Shown one piece after another: positions 35,523-44,321 of a stretch of DNA of 64,000 nucleotides. Under the pieces are notes generated by a model. It had not been told where the DNA came from, did not search any database, and saw nothing but the letters and a program-made list of their open reading frames with translations. Where the stretch lies: NCBI RefSeq assembly GCF_003014755.1, contig NZ_PYAW01000007.1, forward strand, positions 248,001 to 312,000. The letters are read 5' to 3'. The translations under genes were made by a program, and so were the position numbers. Positions within the stretch are counted from its first letter, which is position 1. Every line of letters begins with the position of its first letter. The DNA comes from Chitinophaga niastensis. GTDB lineage: Bacteria; Bacteroidota; Bacteroidia; Chitinophagales; Chitinophagaceae.

Positions 35523-38500
35523 TTAGAAGCCTAAAGTAGCACCCAATGTAAACGTCCTGCACTGCGGATAATTACCATAGTCAATGCCCAGGTCAGTTAC
35601 AGAAGAACCAAATGCAGACACTTCAGGATCCCAACCGGTGTAGCTGGTTAAAGTGAACAGATTTTGAGCTGTTACATAAAACCGCAGGCTTTGTATTTTC
35701 ATTTTTTGAGTAATAGCTGGCGACAGGTTGTAGCCTAATGTTACCGTTTTAATGCGCAGGTAAGAACCGTCTTCTATCCATCTTTCAGATGCCCGCCTGT
35801 TATTACCCGGATCGCCATGATCCGCTCTTGGCACGTTTGTAACATCTCCTTCTTTCCGCCACCGTTTTAATACACCCGTACCTGCTGCAGCAAAGGCGTA
35901 CATATTTTCTACCACTGCCCTCGATCCGTTATAGATCTGATTCCCGTAAGAGAACTGTGTAAATACATTCAGCTCAAATCCTTTATAAGAGAGGTTGTTG
36001 CTAAAGCCCCCGGTGAACTTTGGTAACGCATTGCCGATGATGACCCTATCGTTATTATCGATGATGCCGTCTCCATTCCTGTCTTCAAAAATCTCATCTC
36101 CACCTCTGAACAGGTACCCTGTGCTACTCAAATCCCGGATGCCTTTTTTATTATCTGCCGAGTAAGCATATACGCCTGAAGTATGCCAGCCATAAAATGC
36201 GCCGATAGCATCTCCTACTTTCAGGATGGAAAGGGGATTGCTGGCGCCTTGTATGTTGCCGCCCTTACTGATAATAATTTCTTTGCCACCACCAGCCAGG
36301 CCGGTGATTACATTTTTATTAAAGGAGATATTAAAATTGGAAGACCATTTGAATTGTTTGGCAGAGATGTTGATAGTATTAATATTTAATTCAACACCCC
36401 TATTCTCTGTGCTGCCCACGTTTTGCAGCGAAGACCTGATACCTGCAGAAGATGGTAACTCCACGTCCAGTAACAGGTCTTTTGTTTTTTTAATGTAGGC
36501 ATCTACCGAAAAACTTAATCTTGCATCAAAGAAGGAGGCATCTACCCCCGCATTGTATTGCGTGGTGGTTTCCCATTTTAAATCAGCGTTTGGTAAATCA
36601 CTGGGCGCCACACCGGCATATCCATTGTAATTCCTGCCGGTGGCATATACGCCCTGCGATCTGTAATCGCCAATATTGTCGTTCCCTGTTTTACCAATAC
36701 TTGCCCTGATCTTTAAATCGCTGAGCGCCTTCAGCCTTTTCAGGAACGGCTCATCAGATACCCGCCAGCCTACTGATGCAGCGGGGAAAAGTGCGTATTT
36801 ATTATTTTTACCAAATTTGGAAGAGCCATCATTTCTTAAACTAAGCTCTACGAGATATTTATTGTTAAAGTCGTATCCAATGCGGGAAAACATGGACTCA
36901 ATACCACTGGCGCTGTTGAAAGAAGAAGCCCCTACCAGCGTACCTGCCGCATTGATAGTAGTAATGCTGCCGGTGCTGAAATTACTGGCGCTGGCCATGG
37001 TACTTTCTGCGCGTCGTTGCTGAATACTGTAACCCAGTAACGTATTAAAATGATGTTTATCCTTTACAGCGAATTTATAGTTTAAGGTATTTTCATTGAT
37101 CGTGGTTAAATACTGGCTGTAATTGGAGATGCCGGAAGCCAGGCTCAAATCAGTGGCCGATTTATAAGCATCATCTTTCAATCCACTAAAATCAACGCCC
37201 CAGGTAGTACGGAAATTAAATCCTTTTAATAGCTGGTACTCTCCATAAACATTACCGATAACACTGTTTATACCAGTAGCCATTTTATCCTGCGTAGCCA
37301 CCATTACAGGATTGGAATAGCCTGCAGGGTCGCCCACATAGTAGCTGCCATCTCCGTTGTAAACGGGTAATACCACTGCTTTGTATAAAGATACCCTGAT
37401 GACAGAACGGCCATCATCTTCTCCCGGTACTCTTTGATAAACGGAACGCGAAAGCGATAAACTGTTTCCGATCTTTAGCCTCGGTGTTGCTTCATAATCG
37501 GTATTAATGCGCAGGTTATAACGTTTAAAATTTGTTCCGAGTACTACCCCATCCTGGTTAAAGTAGCCACCACTCAAAGCATAGCGCAGTTTTTCATTCC
37601 CTCCGCGGATAGACAGATCGTAATTACTGATTGGGGCAGATCTTAATACGGCACCTAACCAATCTGTATTAATATGAGTGGAGCTATCCGGTATTACAAA
37701 TGCATACAGCGACCCCAATCCACTGCTGAGCGCATTGGCGCGTTGTTCTTCAATCAGCTCTATGTATTGGCAGTTGTTGATTTTTTTGGGGCGTTTGCTG
37801 GCAATATCTTTTTGAAAACCGGTATAATAATTCAGGGTGACAGCCGGAGCGCCGCTTTTACCACGTTTGGTAGTAATTAATACTACGCCGTTAGCTGCCC
37901 TGGAACCGTAGAGGGAAGCCGCACTTGCATCTTTTAATACTTCCAGCGACTCAATATCATTTGGATTAATAGCCGCGATGCTGTTGGTAGTTGTGCCCAT
38001 AGCCAATGAAGATGGATTGCCTGATTGTACCGGCACGCCGTCTACCACATACAATGGGCTGTTGCCCGCATTGATAGAGGTGATCCCTCTTACCCTTACC
38101 GTGATGGCGCCACCGGGTTGACCGGAATTTTGTATTACCTGCACGCCCGCCGCTCTCCCCTGTAACAACGCATCAGTGCTTGACACAGGGACATTGGCAA
38201 TATCTTTTGATTTGATAGATGATACTGCATTGGTAACGTATTTTGTTTTTTGTGTGCCATACGCCACTACAATCACTTCATTCAGCTTCGTAGGATCTTC
38301 CACCAGGGTGATATTTATTTCCTGCCCGCTGCTGACCTTGCGTTCCTGCGAAATATAGCCCACATAGCTATATACCAATACTGCCTCGTTGCCGGGCACT
38401 TTCAGGGTATAGGTCCCCCCGGCATTTGTATTGGTGCCTATAGTGGTTCCTTTCACCCTGATACTAACACCTACCAGGGGTTCATTATTCACGGCGGTCA

Positions 38501-38906
38501 CCTTGCCTGTAATAATAACCGGTGGCGGCGATGGTTCATCGGGTTTGGGCTTTCGTCTTATGACAATTGTTTTCTGGTTAATGGCATACGTAAGTGGCTG
38601 GCCGTCGAAACACTTTACCAGCACGTCTTCCAGCGATGCATTACGGAACTGCACATCCATTGGTTTGGTGTCTTGCAGCATCTGATCCGTGTAAATAAAG
38701 TTATACCCGGTTTGTGTACTGATCTTCTTTAATACCTCGTCGAGGGATACATTTTTCCCGGCAATAGTAATTTTCTGCGCGTACGACGACGCAGCTACAT
38801 GAAGAAAGGCAGTGATCAATAAAACAAACGTAAGTTTCATAACCAACAGGAATTTATTAAGCGCGCGGACTTCCCGCCGGCGCCCTGACAGAACGTGGAA
38901 TTTCAT
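35523..38906 (-). CDS. SusC/RagA-family TonB-linked outer membrane transporter with STN domain
   Basis: 1127 residues. A signal segment (MKLTFVLLITAFLHVAASSY) precedes an STN domain (about 45-120, VSLDEVLKKISTQTGYNF, DVLVKCFDGQPLTY), a carboxypeptidase-regulatory-like domain (about 131-210, ITGKVTAVNNEPLVGVSIRV), the plug (VVVAYGTQKTKYVTNAVSSI, GVQVIQNSGQPGGAITVRVRG, DIESLEVLKDASAASLYGSRA) and the barrel ending FTLGATLGF. The STN domain signals to a FecR-type anti-sigma factor, and the FecR gene lies directly upstream (127 bases). Forms a complex with the SusD protein. Confidence 0.96.
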   Translation of the reverse strand: MKFHVLSGRRREVRALNKFLLVMKLTFVLLITAFLHVAASSYAQKITIAGKNVSLDEVLKKISTQTGYNFIYTDQMLQDTKPMDVQFRNASLEDVLVKCFDGQPLTYAINQKTIVIRRKPKPDEPSPPPVIITGKVTAVNNEPLVGVSIRVKGTTIGTNTNAGGTYTLKVPGNEAVLVYSYVGYISQERKVSSGQEINITLVEDPTKLNEVIVVAYGTQKTKYVTNAVSSIKSKDIANVPVSSTDALLQGRAAGVQVIQNSGQPGGAITVRVRGITSINAGNSPLYVVDGVPVQSGNPSSLAMGTTTNSIAAINPNDIESLEVLKDASAASLYGSRAANGVVLITTKRGKSGAPAVTLNYYTGFQKDIASKRPKKINNCQYIELIEEQRANALSSGLGSLYAFVIPDSSTHINTDWLGAVLRSAPISNYDLSIRGGNEKLRYALSGGYFNQDGVVLGTNFKRYNLRINTDYEATPRLKIGNSLSLSRSVYQRVPGEDDGRSVIRVSLYKAVVLPVYNGDGSYYVGDPAGYSNPVMVATQDKMATGINSVIGNVYGEYQLLKGFNFRTTWGVDFSGLKDDAYKSATDLSLASGISNYSQYLTTINENTLNYKFAVKDKHHFNTLLGYSIQQRRAESTMASASNFSTGSITTINAAGTLVGASSFNSASGIESMFSRIGYDFNNKYLVELSLRNDGSSKFGKNNKYALFPAASVGWRVSDEPFLKRLKALSDLKIRASIGKTGNDNIGDYRSQGVYATGRNYNGYAGVAPSDLPNADLKWETTTQYNAGVDASFFDARLSFSVDAYIKKTKDLLLDVELPSSAGIRSSLQNVGSTENRGVELNINTINISAKQFKWSSNFNISFNKNVITGLAGGGKEIIISKGGNIQGASNPLSILKVGDAIGAFYGWHTSGVYAYSADNKKGIRDLSSTGYLFRGGDEIFEDRNGDGIIDNNDRVIIGNALPKFTGGFSNNLSYKGFELNVFTQFSYGNQIYNGSRAVVENMYAFAAAGTGVLKRWRKEGDVTNVPRADHGDPGNNRRASERWIEDGSYLRIKTVTLGYNLSPAITQKMKIQSLRFYVTAQNLFTLTSYTGWDPEVSAFGSSVTDLGIDYGNYPQCRTFTLGATLGF

Positions 38907-39033
38907 ACCTTTGAATTGTTTGGGTTTTAATTTGGTTGTTATATTAGCGTATAGATCATTTGGGAACCCGGACGTCAGCCAGGGGCGTCGTAAGCGCTCC
39001 TGGTTCTTTCACAGATTGTTTGCGATGTAAACT

Positions 39034-40239
39034 TTATGGCATAACGGTAATCCTCCTTCCATTTATTTTAAAGTGAACTAATCCTGTTAACTGCAGCATA
39101 TCCAGTACTTCCGATACTTTCTCAAAACGTGAGGTAGCTCCTACAAATTCTTCCTTCGTAATATTTCCTTCATACTGAATATCCACATCATACCATCTTG
39201 CAACCTTGCGCATAATGCTTTCAATATCTTCATGAGAAAAATTAAAATACCCGTTCTTCCATTGTATCGCCTCTCCTGCATCTACATTGGAAACCAATAT
39301 ATCATCTCCTACTTTCGCCTGCTGGCCTGGTTTCAGGAGCTGTGAACGATGTGTTATGGCATGCAATATTTTTACACTGCCTTCCAGCAAGGTGGTCCTG
39401 CTATTTTTTTCATCGGTATAGGCATTAATATTAAAATGCGTTCCTAACACGGCTACGGTTTGATTGCCGGCTGTTACTTTAAAGGGCATAGCAGCATTTT
39501 TGGCCACTTCAAAATATGCTTCCCCGGTTAGTTCCACTAACCGTTCCTTCCCATTAAAAACAGGCGGAAACTTTAAAGATGAACCTGCGTTGAGCCACAC
39601 CTTGCTGCCATCCGGCAGTGTAACCTGGAACTGCCCGCCCTTAGGCGTTACAATGGTGTTATAAGCCGTTGCCGGCGCATCTGCTTTACCTTTGCCTGCT
39701 TCGTAAATAATTTCCCCGTCTTTTGTTTTATTGATAGCGGTATGGCCTTCACTGGCGATAGTGCCGTTTTGGGCACTGTCCAGCAGAATGGTGACGCCAT
39801 TGGCAAGGATCAGGACAGCTTTATTACCACCCGGTGCTACATCATTTTTATATAAAGGGTTTAGTGCTGCCACCGGCGCCTTAGCGCTGTTGTGACGCGG
39901 CAGGAAATAAAATGCCGCAGCAGCTGCCAATACCAATAATACAGCTGCTGCCGCCACCCGCCTCAACGGATGCCACCAGCTAACCTGTTCCGGTACACTT
40001 ATATCGTCGTGGCTACTTAATGTATCCAGTCTGGCTTCAATTTTCTGTATCAACGCCAGCCGGTTGCCGGAGGTGTAGTCCGCTTTGGTTGCAGCTATTT
40101 GCTGATAGCGGTCCATCACTTCCTGCACGTCCGCTATGGGAGCGCTTTTTAACCAGCCAATAAATAGCTTATGTTCCGCTTCCGTATGCCGGTTTTCAGC
40201 GAACTTTATCAGGAATTCATTAATTAGTGTTGCTTCCAT
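39034..40239 (-). CDS. FecR-family anti-sigma factor
   Basis: 401 residues from the ATG at 40237-40239 (MEATLINEF). N-terminal cytoplasmic anti-sigma part (about 1-75) with the typical LINEFLIKFAENRHTEAEHKLFIGWL, one transmembrane helix (about 98-117, AAAAVLLVLAAAAAFYFL), then the periplasmic FecR domain (TIVTPKGGQFQVTLPDGSKVWLNAGSSLKFP, ELTGEAYFEVAKNAAMPF) and the C-terminal DUF4974 domain (YFNFSHEDIESIMRKVARWYDV). It receives the signal from the STN domain of the SusC protein and controls the divergent ECF sigma factor. Confidence 0.95.
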   Translation of the reverse strand: MEATLINEFLIKFAENRHTEAEHKLFIGWLKSAPIADVQEVMDRYQQIAATKADYTSGNRLALIQKIEARLDTLSSHDDISVPEQVSWWHPLRRVAAAAVLLVLAAAAAFYFLPRHNSAKAPVAALNPLYKNDVAPGGNKAVLILANGVTILLDSAQNGTIASEGHTAINKTKDGEIIYEAGKGKADAPATAYNTIVTPKGGQFQVTLPDGSKVWLNAGSSLKFPPVFNGKERLVELTGEAYFEVAKNAAMPFKVTAGNQTVAVLGTHFNINAYTDEKNSRTTLLEGSVKILHAITHRSQLLKPGQQAKVGDDILVSNVDAGEAIQWKNGYFNFSHEDIESIMRKVARWYDVDIQYEGNITKEEFVGATSRFEKVSEVLDMLQLTGLVHFKINGRRITVMP

Positions 40240-40361
40240 ATCTGTATGTAAGACGAAGCAGCGGATCAAAAGAACCCCTCAGGAATTTATTTTTTTAAAA
40301 AATTGTGTGCTAAGATTTTTACTATTAATACAATAAAACACGTTATTTTTCTTTTTTTAGC

Positions 40362-40382
40362 GGAACCGGGTAGCCGGTTTCC
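40362..40382 (+). promoter_or_regulatory. hairpin in the leader of the ECF sigma gene
   Basis: GGAACCGG and CCGGTTTCC can pair across a short loop. It ends directly before the first possible ATG (40383) and 39 bases before the preferred one (40422). It may affect translation of the sigma factor. The surrounding 40240-40382 region is AT-rich and must hold both divergent promoters. Confidence 0.35.
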
Positions 40383-40421
40383 ATGCAAGCGGTCAACCAA
40401 ATCAAATTACTATATTCAACT

Positions 40422-41036
40422 ATGGCGGGATATTCAGATGAGCGTGAACTGATACAGCGGATCTCTACAGGCGACCGGCAAGCATTTACCATGCTTTATA
40501 CGCAATATCTGGATGGTTTGTACCAATACATTTATTTGTTCACCAGGTCGAGGGGTGCGAGTGAAGAAATTATACAGGATACTTTTGTTAAGATATGGGA
40601 ACGACGGGAATCATTGGAAGAAATTCAGTCTTTTAAAGCCTATCTGTACCGGGCTGCTAAAAACTTACTACTGGATGAGATCAGGAGAAACCAGGTAGCC
40701 ACAAAAGTACTGGGCATCCTGAAGCAGGACACCGAAGAGAGCCCTGAAAATGCAGACGATAAAATTATCTTCAGTCAATACTACCAGATAGCACAGGAAG
40801 CGATTAATCTGCTACCAGAGAAACGAAAGCTGATTGTTGAATTACGTACCAGGGACCACTTAACATTAGATGAAATAGCCGAAAAACTATCCATCTCAAA
40901 ATCTGTTGTAAAGAAACAACTATATGCAGGGATGTCTTTTGTAAGAAAATACCTGTATAAATATGGCGAACTTACCGCTACTATGCTCTGCTGCATATCC
41001 CTGCTGGATGTTATCCACGCAAATGCCAGGATTTAG
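40422..41036 (+). CDS. ECF sigma-70 factor, Bacteroidetes FecR-linked type
   Basis: 204 residues from the ATG at 40422 (MAGYSDERELIQRI), which matches where homologues begin; an in-frame ATG at 40383 adds 13 residues. Region 2 has DRQAFTMLYTQYLDGLYQYI and EIIQDTFVKIWERRESLEEI with FKAYLYRAAKNLLLDEIRR; region 4 has LLPEKRKLIVELRTRDHLTLDEIAEKLSISKSVVKKQLYAG. It drives the SusCD operon when released by FecR. Its gene is divergent from the FecR gene rather than upstream in the same operon, and its end overlaps the end of the aldehyde dehydrogenase gene by 26 bases. Confidence 0.92.
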   Translation: MAGYSDERELIQRISTGDRQAFTMLYTQYLDGLYQYIYLFTRSRGASEEIIQDTFVKIWERRESLEEIQSFKAYLYRAAKNLLLDEIRRNQVATKVLGILKQDTEESPENADDKIIFSQYYQIAQEAINLLPEKRKLIVELRTRDHLTLDEIAEKLSISKSVVKKQLYAGMSFVRKYLYKYGELTATMLCCISLLDVIHANARI

Positions 41037-42375
41037 TTTTGGTAAATGCCCTGATACCCTGATGTGAAAGTGTAACACCAATACCGGAATGTTTTCTGCC
41101 ACTCCAGGGTACAGCGGCGCTTACGCGGTCGCAGCAATTCCAATAGGAAGTACCACTATTCACCTGTTGCAGTAACGCTGCTGCCCGTTCCCTGTCGGCA
41201 GAATAAACGGCGGCAGTGAGCCCGTATGGCGTATCCTGCATCAGTGCCAATGCTTCCTCATCATTTTTCACTTTCATAATACCAATGATGGGGCCGAAGC
41301 TTTCTTCCTTCATCAGGCGCATCTCGTGCGTTACGTTGGTAAAAACAGTGGGCTCAAAGTAGTAGCCTTTCCCAGGTATCCTTTTTCCACCGGTTAATAA
41401 GGACGCTCCTTTCTGCACTGCATCTACCACCTGTTTTTCCAGTTCATCCAGCTGTTCTTTCCGTGTTAACGGTCCCGTATACACGCCGGCTTCGGTTGGA
41501 TCACCTGTTTTCCAGGATTTGACTTCTTTCACAAATTCGTTCAGGTATTCATCGTATATTTTTTCATGGACGTAGATACGTTCTACCGCACAGCAGCTTT
41601 GTCCATTGTTATAAAAGGCCCCGTCAGCAGTGCCGGCAGCAACATTTTTAATGTCTTTCACATCATCCATTACATATACCGGATCCTTACCTCCTAATTC
41701 TAATTGACACGGCACCATTTTGCGTGCTACCCTTTCATAAATATGTTTACCTGTCTGATAGGACCCCGTAAAAAAATATCCGGCAAAATCCATATCCAGT
41801 AAATTTTCGCCCGTTCCTTTTCCTCCGATGGCTACCTGGAAAACGCCATCCGGTAATCCTGCCATTTTCAGCAATCTTGCTATATGAAAACCAGTGAGTG
41901 TGGCATATTCCGATGGTTTATACATCACTGCATTACCGGCTATCAGCGCAGGAATAAAAACATTTACCCCAACCAGCCAGGGGTAATTCCAGGCAGAAAT
42001 ATTACAGATAACACCCAATGGCTCGTAGGATATTTTTTCTTTCATACCCGCTGTATCTGTCATGTATTCGTCTTCCAGGTATTTTGCTGCATGGCTGAGT
42101 ATCCATTGAATACGTGTACTGGCACCATTTATTTCATTAACAGATTGCTGTAAAGGTTTGCCTGCTTCCGCAGTGAGGGTAGCCACCAATACTGCCTGCT
42201 CGCTCTCCAGCAATGCATGAAACCTGCTGATAACTGCCAGCCGGTCAGATAATGGATGCGCAGCCCAGGCTTTTTGTGCTATTGTAAGCACCTGAAATTT
42301 GTGCAATAAACTATCCTTTCCATCTTCTTCAACTGTATCAATGATGGCTTCTGTTGCCGGATTAATGATTTGCAT
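41011..42375 (-). CDS. NAD(P)-dependent aldehyde dehydrogenase
   Basis: 454 residues, a normal length for the shorter succinate-semialdehyde/gamma-glutamyl-aldehyde type enzymes. Catalytic set intact: N130 in NISAWNYPW, E226 in QLELGGKDP, nucleophile C261 in YNNGQSCCAVERIY, and EESFGPIIGIM. It is the last gene of the five-gene amine-alcohol cluster, 15 bases after the amidohydrolase-like gene. In that context it would oxidise a gamma-glutamylated aminoaldehyde to the acid. The substrate is inferred from the neighbours. Confidence 0.9.
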   Translation of the reverse strand: MQIINPATEAIIDTVEEDGKDSLLHKFQVLTIAQKAWAAHPLSDRLAVISRFHALLESEQAVLVATLTAEAGKPLQQSVNEINGASTRIQWILSHAAKYLEDEYMTDTAGMKEKISYEPLGVICNISAWNYPWLVGVNVFIPALIAGNAVMYKPSEYATLTGFHIARLLKMAGLPDGVFQVAIGGKGTGENLLDMDFAGYFFTGSYQTGKHIYERVARKMVPCQLELGGKDPVYVMDDVKDIKNVAAGTADGAFYNNGQSCCAVERIYVHEKIYDEYLNEFVKEVKSWKTGDPTEAGVYTGPLTRKEQLDELEKQVVDAVQKGASLLTGGKRIPGKGYYFEPTVFTNVTHEMRLMKEESFGPIIGIMKVKNDEEALALMQDTPYGLTAAVYSADRERAAALLQQVNSGTSYWNCCDRVSAAVPWSGRKHSGIGVTLSHQGIRAFTKTKSWHLRG

Positions 42376-42390
42376 GGATAATAGATTTAA

Positions 42391-43101
42391 TCAAATATTT
42401 TTAATGGCAGCAATAAATGTATCTGCTATGTTTTTCACAAAGTAACTTTGCTGATTTTTCATGCGTTCCGGATGCCATTGCACCAGGCATAGAAAAGCAG
42501 CATCTGACGGGTGTTTTCGCTCAATTGCCTCTGCAATACCATCTGGTGAAAGCACACTTACAATAAGCCCTCTGCCAATTTTGTCTGCGCTCTGGTGGTG
42601 ATTGCTGTTCACTGTACCCGCGTCCGTTTTTAGTATCCCATGTAACCAGGAATCGTGATTTACTGACACTTCATGATATTTATCTGTTCCATCCTGCAAC
42701 TTACCGTGATCAAATTTTCCCCAGGAAGGAATATCAGGAATGAGTGTGCCGCCAAAAAAAACATTGGCGATCTGTAATCCTCTGCAGATACCCAATAGCG
42801 GGATGCCTTGTTTTTCAGTATGAGATAATATGGATAATTCAAATTCATCCCGCACTTCACTTATATCATCCGGGTAACAATAATCCAGGTACTCCGGTTT
42901 ATTATAAAAACGCGGATGTACATCTTCCCCCCCTGTCAGTATAATGCCCTGGCATTGTTTCATCTTTTCCAATCCGTTTTCCGCATAGCTCAGCTTTATC
43001 ACTTCCATATCCGGCGCATGAGACGCTGCCCAGTCGTGGTATATCTTGTATTTACTGCAATCCGTAACGCCTATGGTTTTTTTTTCTGCCACTTTATACA
43101 A
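42391..43101 (-). CDS. class I glutamine-amidotransferase-like hydrolase (peptidase C26, PuuD-like)
   Basis: 236 residues. Nucleophile C106 in PLLGICRGLQIANVFFGG, catalytic H210 and E212 in LVQWHPE; ILTGGEDVHPRFY and NHHQSADKIGRGLIV are the signature of the gamma-glutamyl-gamma-aminobutyrate hydrolase (PuuD) group. These enzymes cleave gamma-glutamyl amide bonds and return glutamate. Here it would perform the final step of the gamma-glutamyl cluster. It starts 21 bases after the alcohol dehydrogenase gene and is 15 bases from the aldehyde dehydrogenase gene. Confidence 0.9.
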   Translation of the reverse strand: MYKVAEKKTIGVTDCSKYKIYHDWAASHAPDMEVIKLSYAENGLEKMKQCQGIILTGGEDVHPRFYNKPEYLDYCYPDDISEVRDEFELSILSHTEKQGIPLLGICRGLQIANVFFGGTLIPDIPSWGKFDHGKLQDGTDKYHEVSVNHDSWLHGILKTDAGTVNSNHHQSADKIGRGLIVSVLSPDGIAEAIERKHPSDAAFLCLVQWHPERMKNQQSYFVKNIADTFIAAIKNI

Positions 43102-43122
43102 TTTTCTTTACTAAATCTCTGC

Positions 43123-44271
43123 CTACAAAGCGCTCAGGTATAACTGTCTGAAGTCTTCCCTGCTCACCGGTTTAGGATTATTCGGATGTGCAAAATCCGC
43201 GATAGCCAGATCTGCCAGTGTTTCAATATGATCCTGCTGCACCCCTATATCTCTCAGTTTTGTAGGTATATTGATACGTGTATTCAGATCAAATAAATAT
43301 TGTACTACTGCTTCGCCACTTTCGTCTTTAAGATCCAGTGCACGGGCAATCCGTTTGAATTTATCTTCAAATCCCGCTATGTTGAATGCCATTCCGTAAG
43401 GAAGATTTATTGCATTGGCCAGTCCATGATGGGTATCCAACAGGGACGAAAGCGGATGCGCCAGTGAATGAACCACTCCCAGTCCTTTCTGAAAAGCAAT
43501 GGCGCCCATCATAGAAGCCTGCAACATACTGCTCCTGGATTCGGCATCCGGCCGCAGCGTTGCATTTTCCAGGGAGTTTTTGATCAGGGTAATACCTTCC
43601 AGTGCAATACCTTCGCAGATAGGATGCGGGTTCTTTGCAATAAAAGCTTCCATGTTATGTGTCAGCGCATCCATGCCTGTAGCAGCTGTAATATGTGGAG
43701 GTAAATCCATTGTCAGTGCCGGATCAGCAAAAACAATTTTAGCCATCAGTTTAGGAGAGAAGAGAATTTTTTTCTGATGCGTTTCATCATCAGCAATAAT
43801 GGCACTCCGTCCTACTTCACTACCTGTACCGGACGTAGTAGGCACCGCTATAAAATGCGGTACATCGTTGGTTACAAATATATCTCCGCCAATAAGATCA
43901 TCATACTTAAACAGATCTTCCCGGTGGTAGATGCGTAATACAATAGCGCGCGCTACATCTATAGCAGCGCCTCCCCCTATTCCGATAATACAGTCCCTGT
44001 GGGTATTATCCCATACATCCGTGCCTTTATAAACATCAGATTTTACCGGGTTTTTATGGATATCAGAGAAGACTTCCACACTGATATTTTTACGCTGTAA
44101 TGCTGCTGTAATATCTTTAAAAAAAGGCAATCCTGCTACGGTTGGATCAGTAACGATCAACGGATGCTGAAGACCATGCTGTTTTAGATAATCAGGCAAT
44201 TCCTTTATTGCTCCTATGCCAAACCGGATGATAGTAGGAAAATTATACTGGTATACTTTCTCTGGCAACAT
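43123..44271 (-). CDS. iron-containing alcohol dehydrogenase (group III)
   Basis: 382 residues. NAD-binding part: IGIGGGAAIDVARAIVL and VPTTSGTGSEVGRSAII. Metal site in the helical domain: TGMDALTHNMEAFIAKNPHP, GVVHSLAHPLSSLLDTHHGLANAINLPYG (conserved Asp and three His). It resembles EutG/1,3-propanediol-dehydrogenase-like enzymes. In this cluster it would oxidise the hydroxyl of a gamma-glutamylated amino-alcohol to the aldehyde. 50 bases separate it from the glutamine-synthetase-like gene, 21 from the hydrolase gene. Confidence 0.92.
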   Translation of the reverse strand: MLPEKVYQYNFPTIIRFGIGAIKELPDYLKQHGLQHPLIVTDPTVAGLPFFKDITAALQRKNISVEVFSDIHKNPVKSDVYKGTDVWDNTHRDCIIGIGGGAAIDVARAIVLRIYHREDLFKYDDLIGGDIFVTNDVPHFIAVPTTSGTGSEVGRSAIIADDETHQKKILFSPKLMAKIVFADPALTMDLPPHITAATGMDALTHNMEAFIAKNPHPICEGIALEGITLIKNSLENATLRPDAESRSSMLQASMMGAIAFQKGLGVVHSLAHPLSSLLDTHHGLANAINLPYGMAFNIAGFEDKFKRIARALDLKDESGEAVVQYLFDLNTRINIPTKLRDIGVQQDHIETLADLAIADFAHPNNPKPVSREDFRQLYLSAL

Positions 44272-44321
44272 ATACTTGTACTGTTTAGTGTGATGAGTGT
44301 GTTATGTAAAAGTGAATGATG

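Noticed and set aside
36226..37023. Several open frames antisense to the SusC gene
   Set aside because: Their amino-acid patterns are those of reverse-strand shadows, and the SusC frame is complete and well supported.
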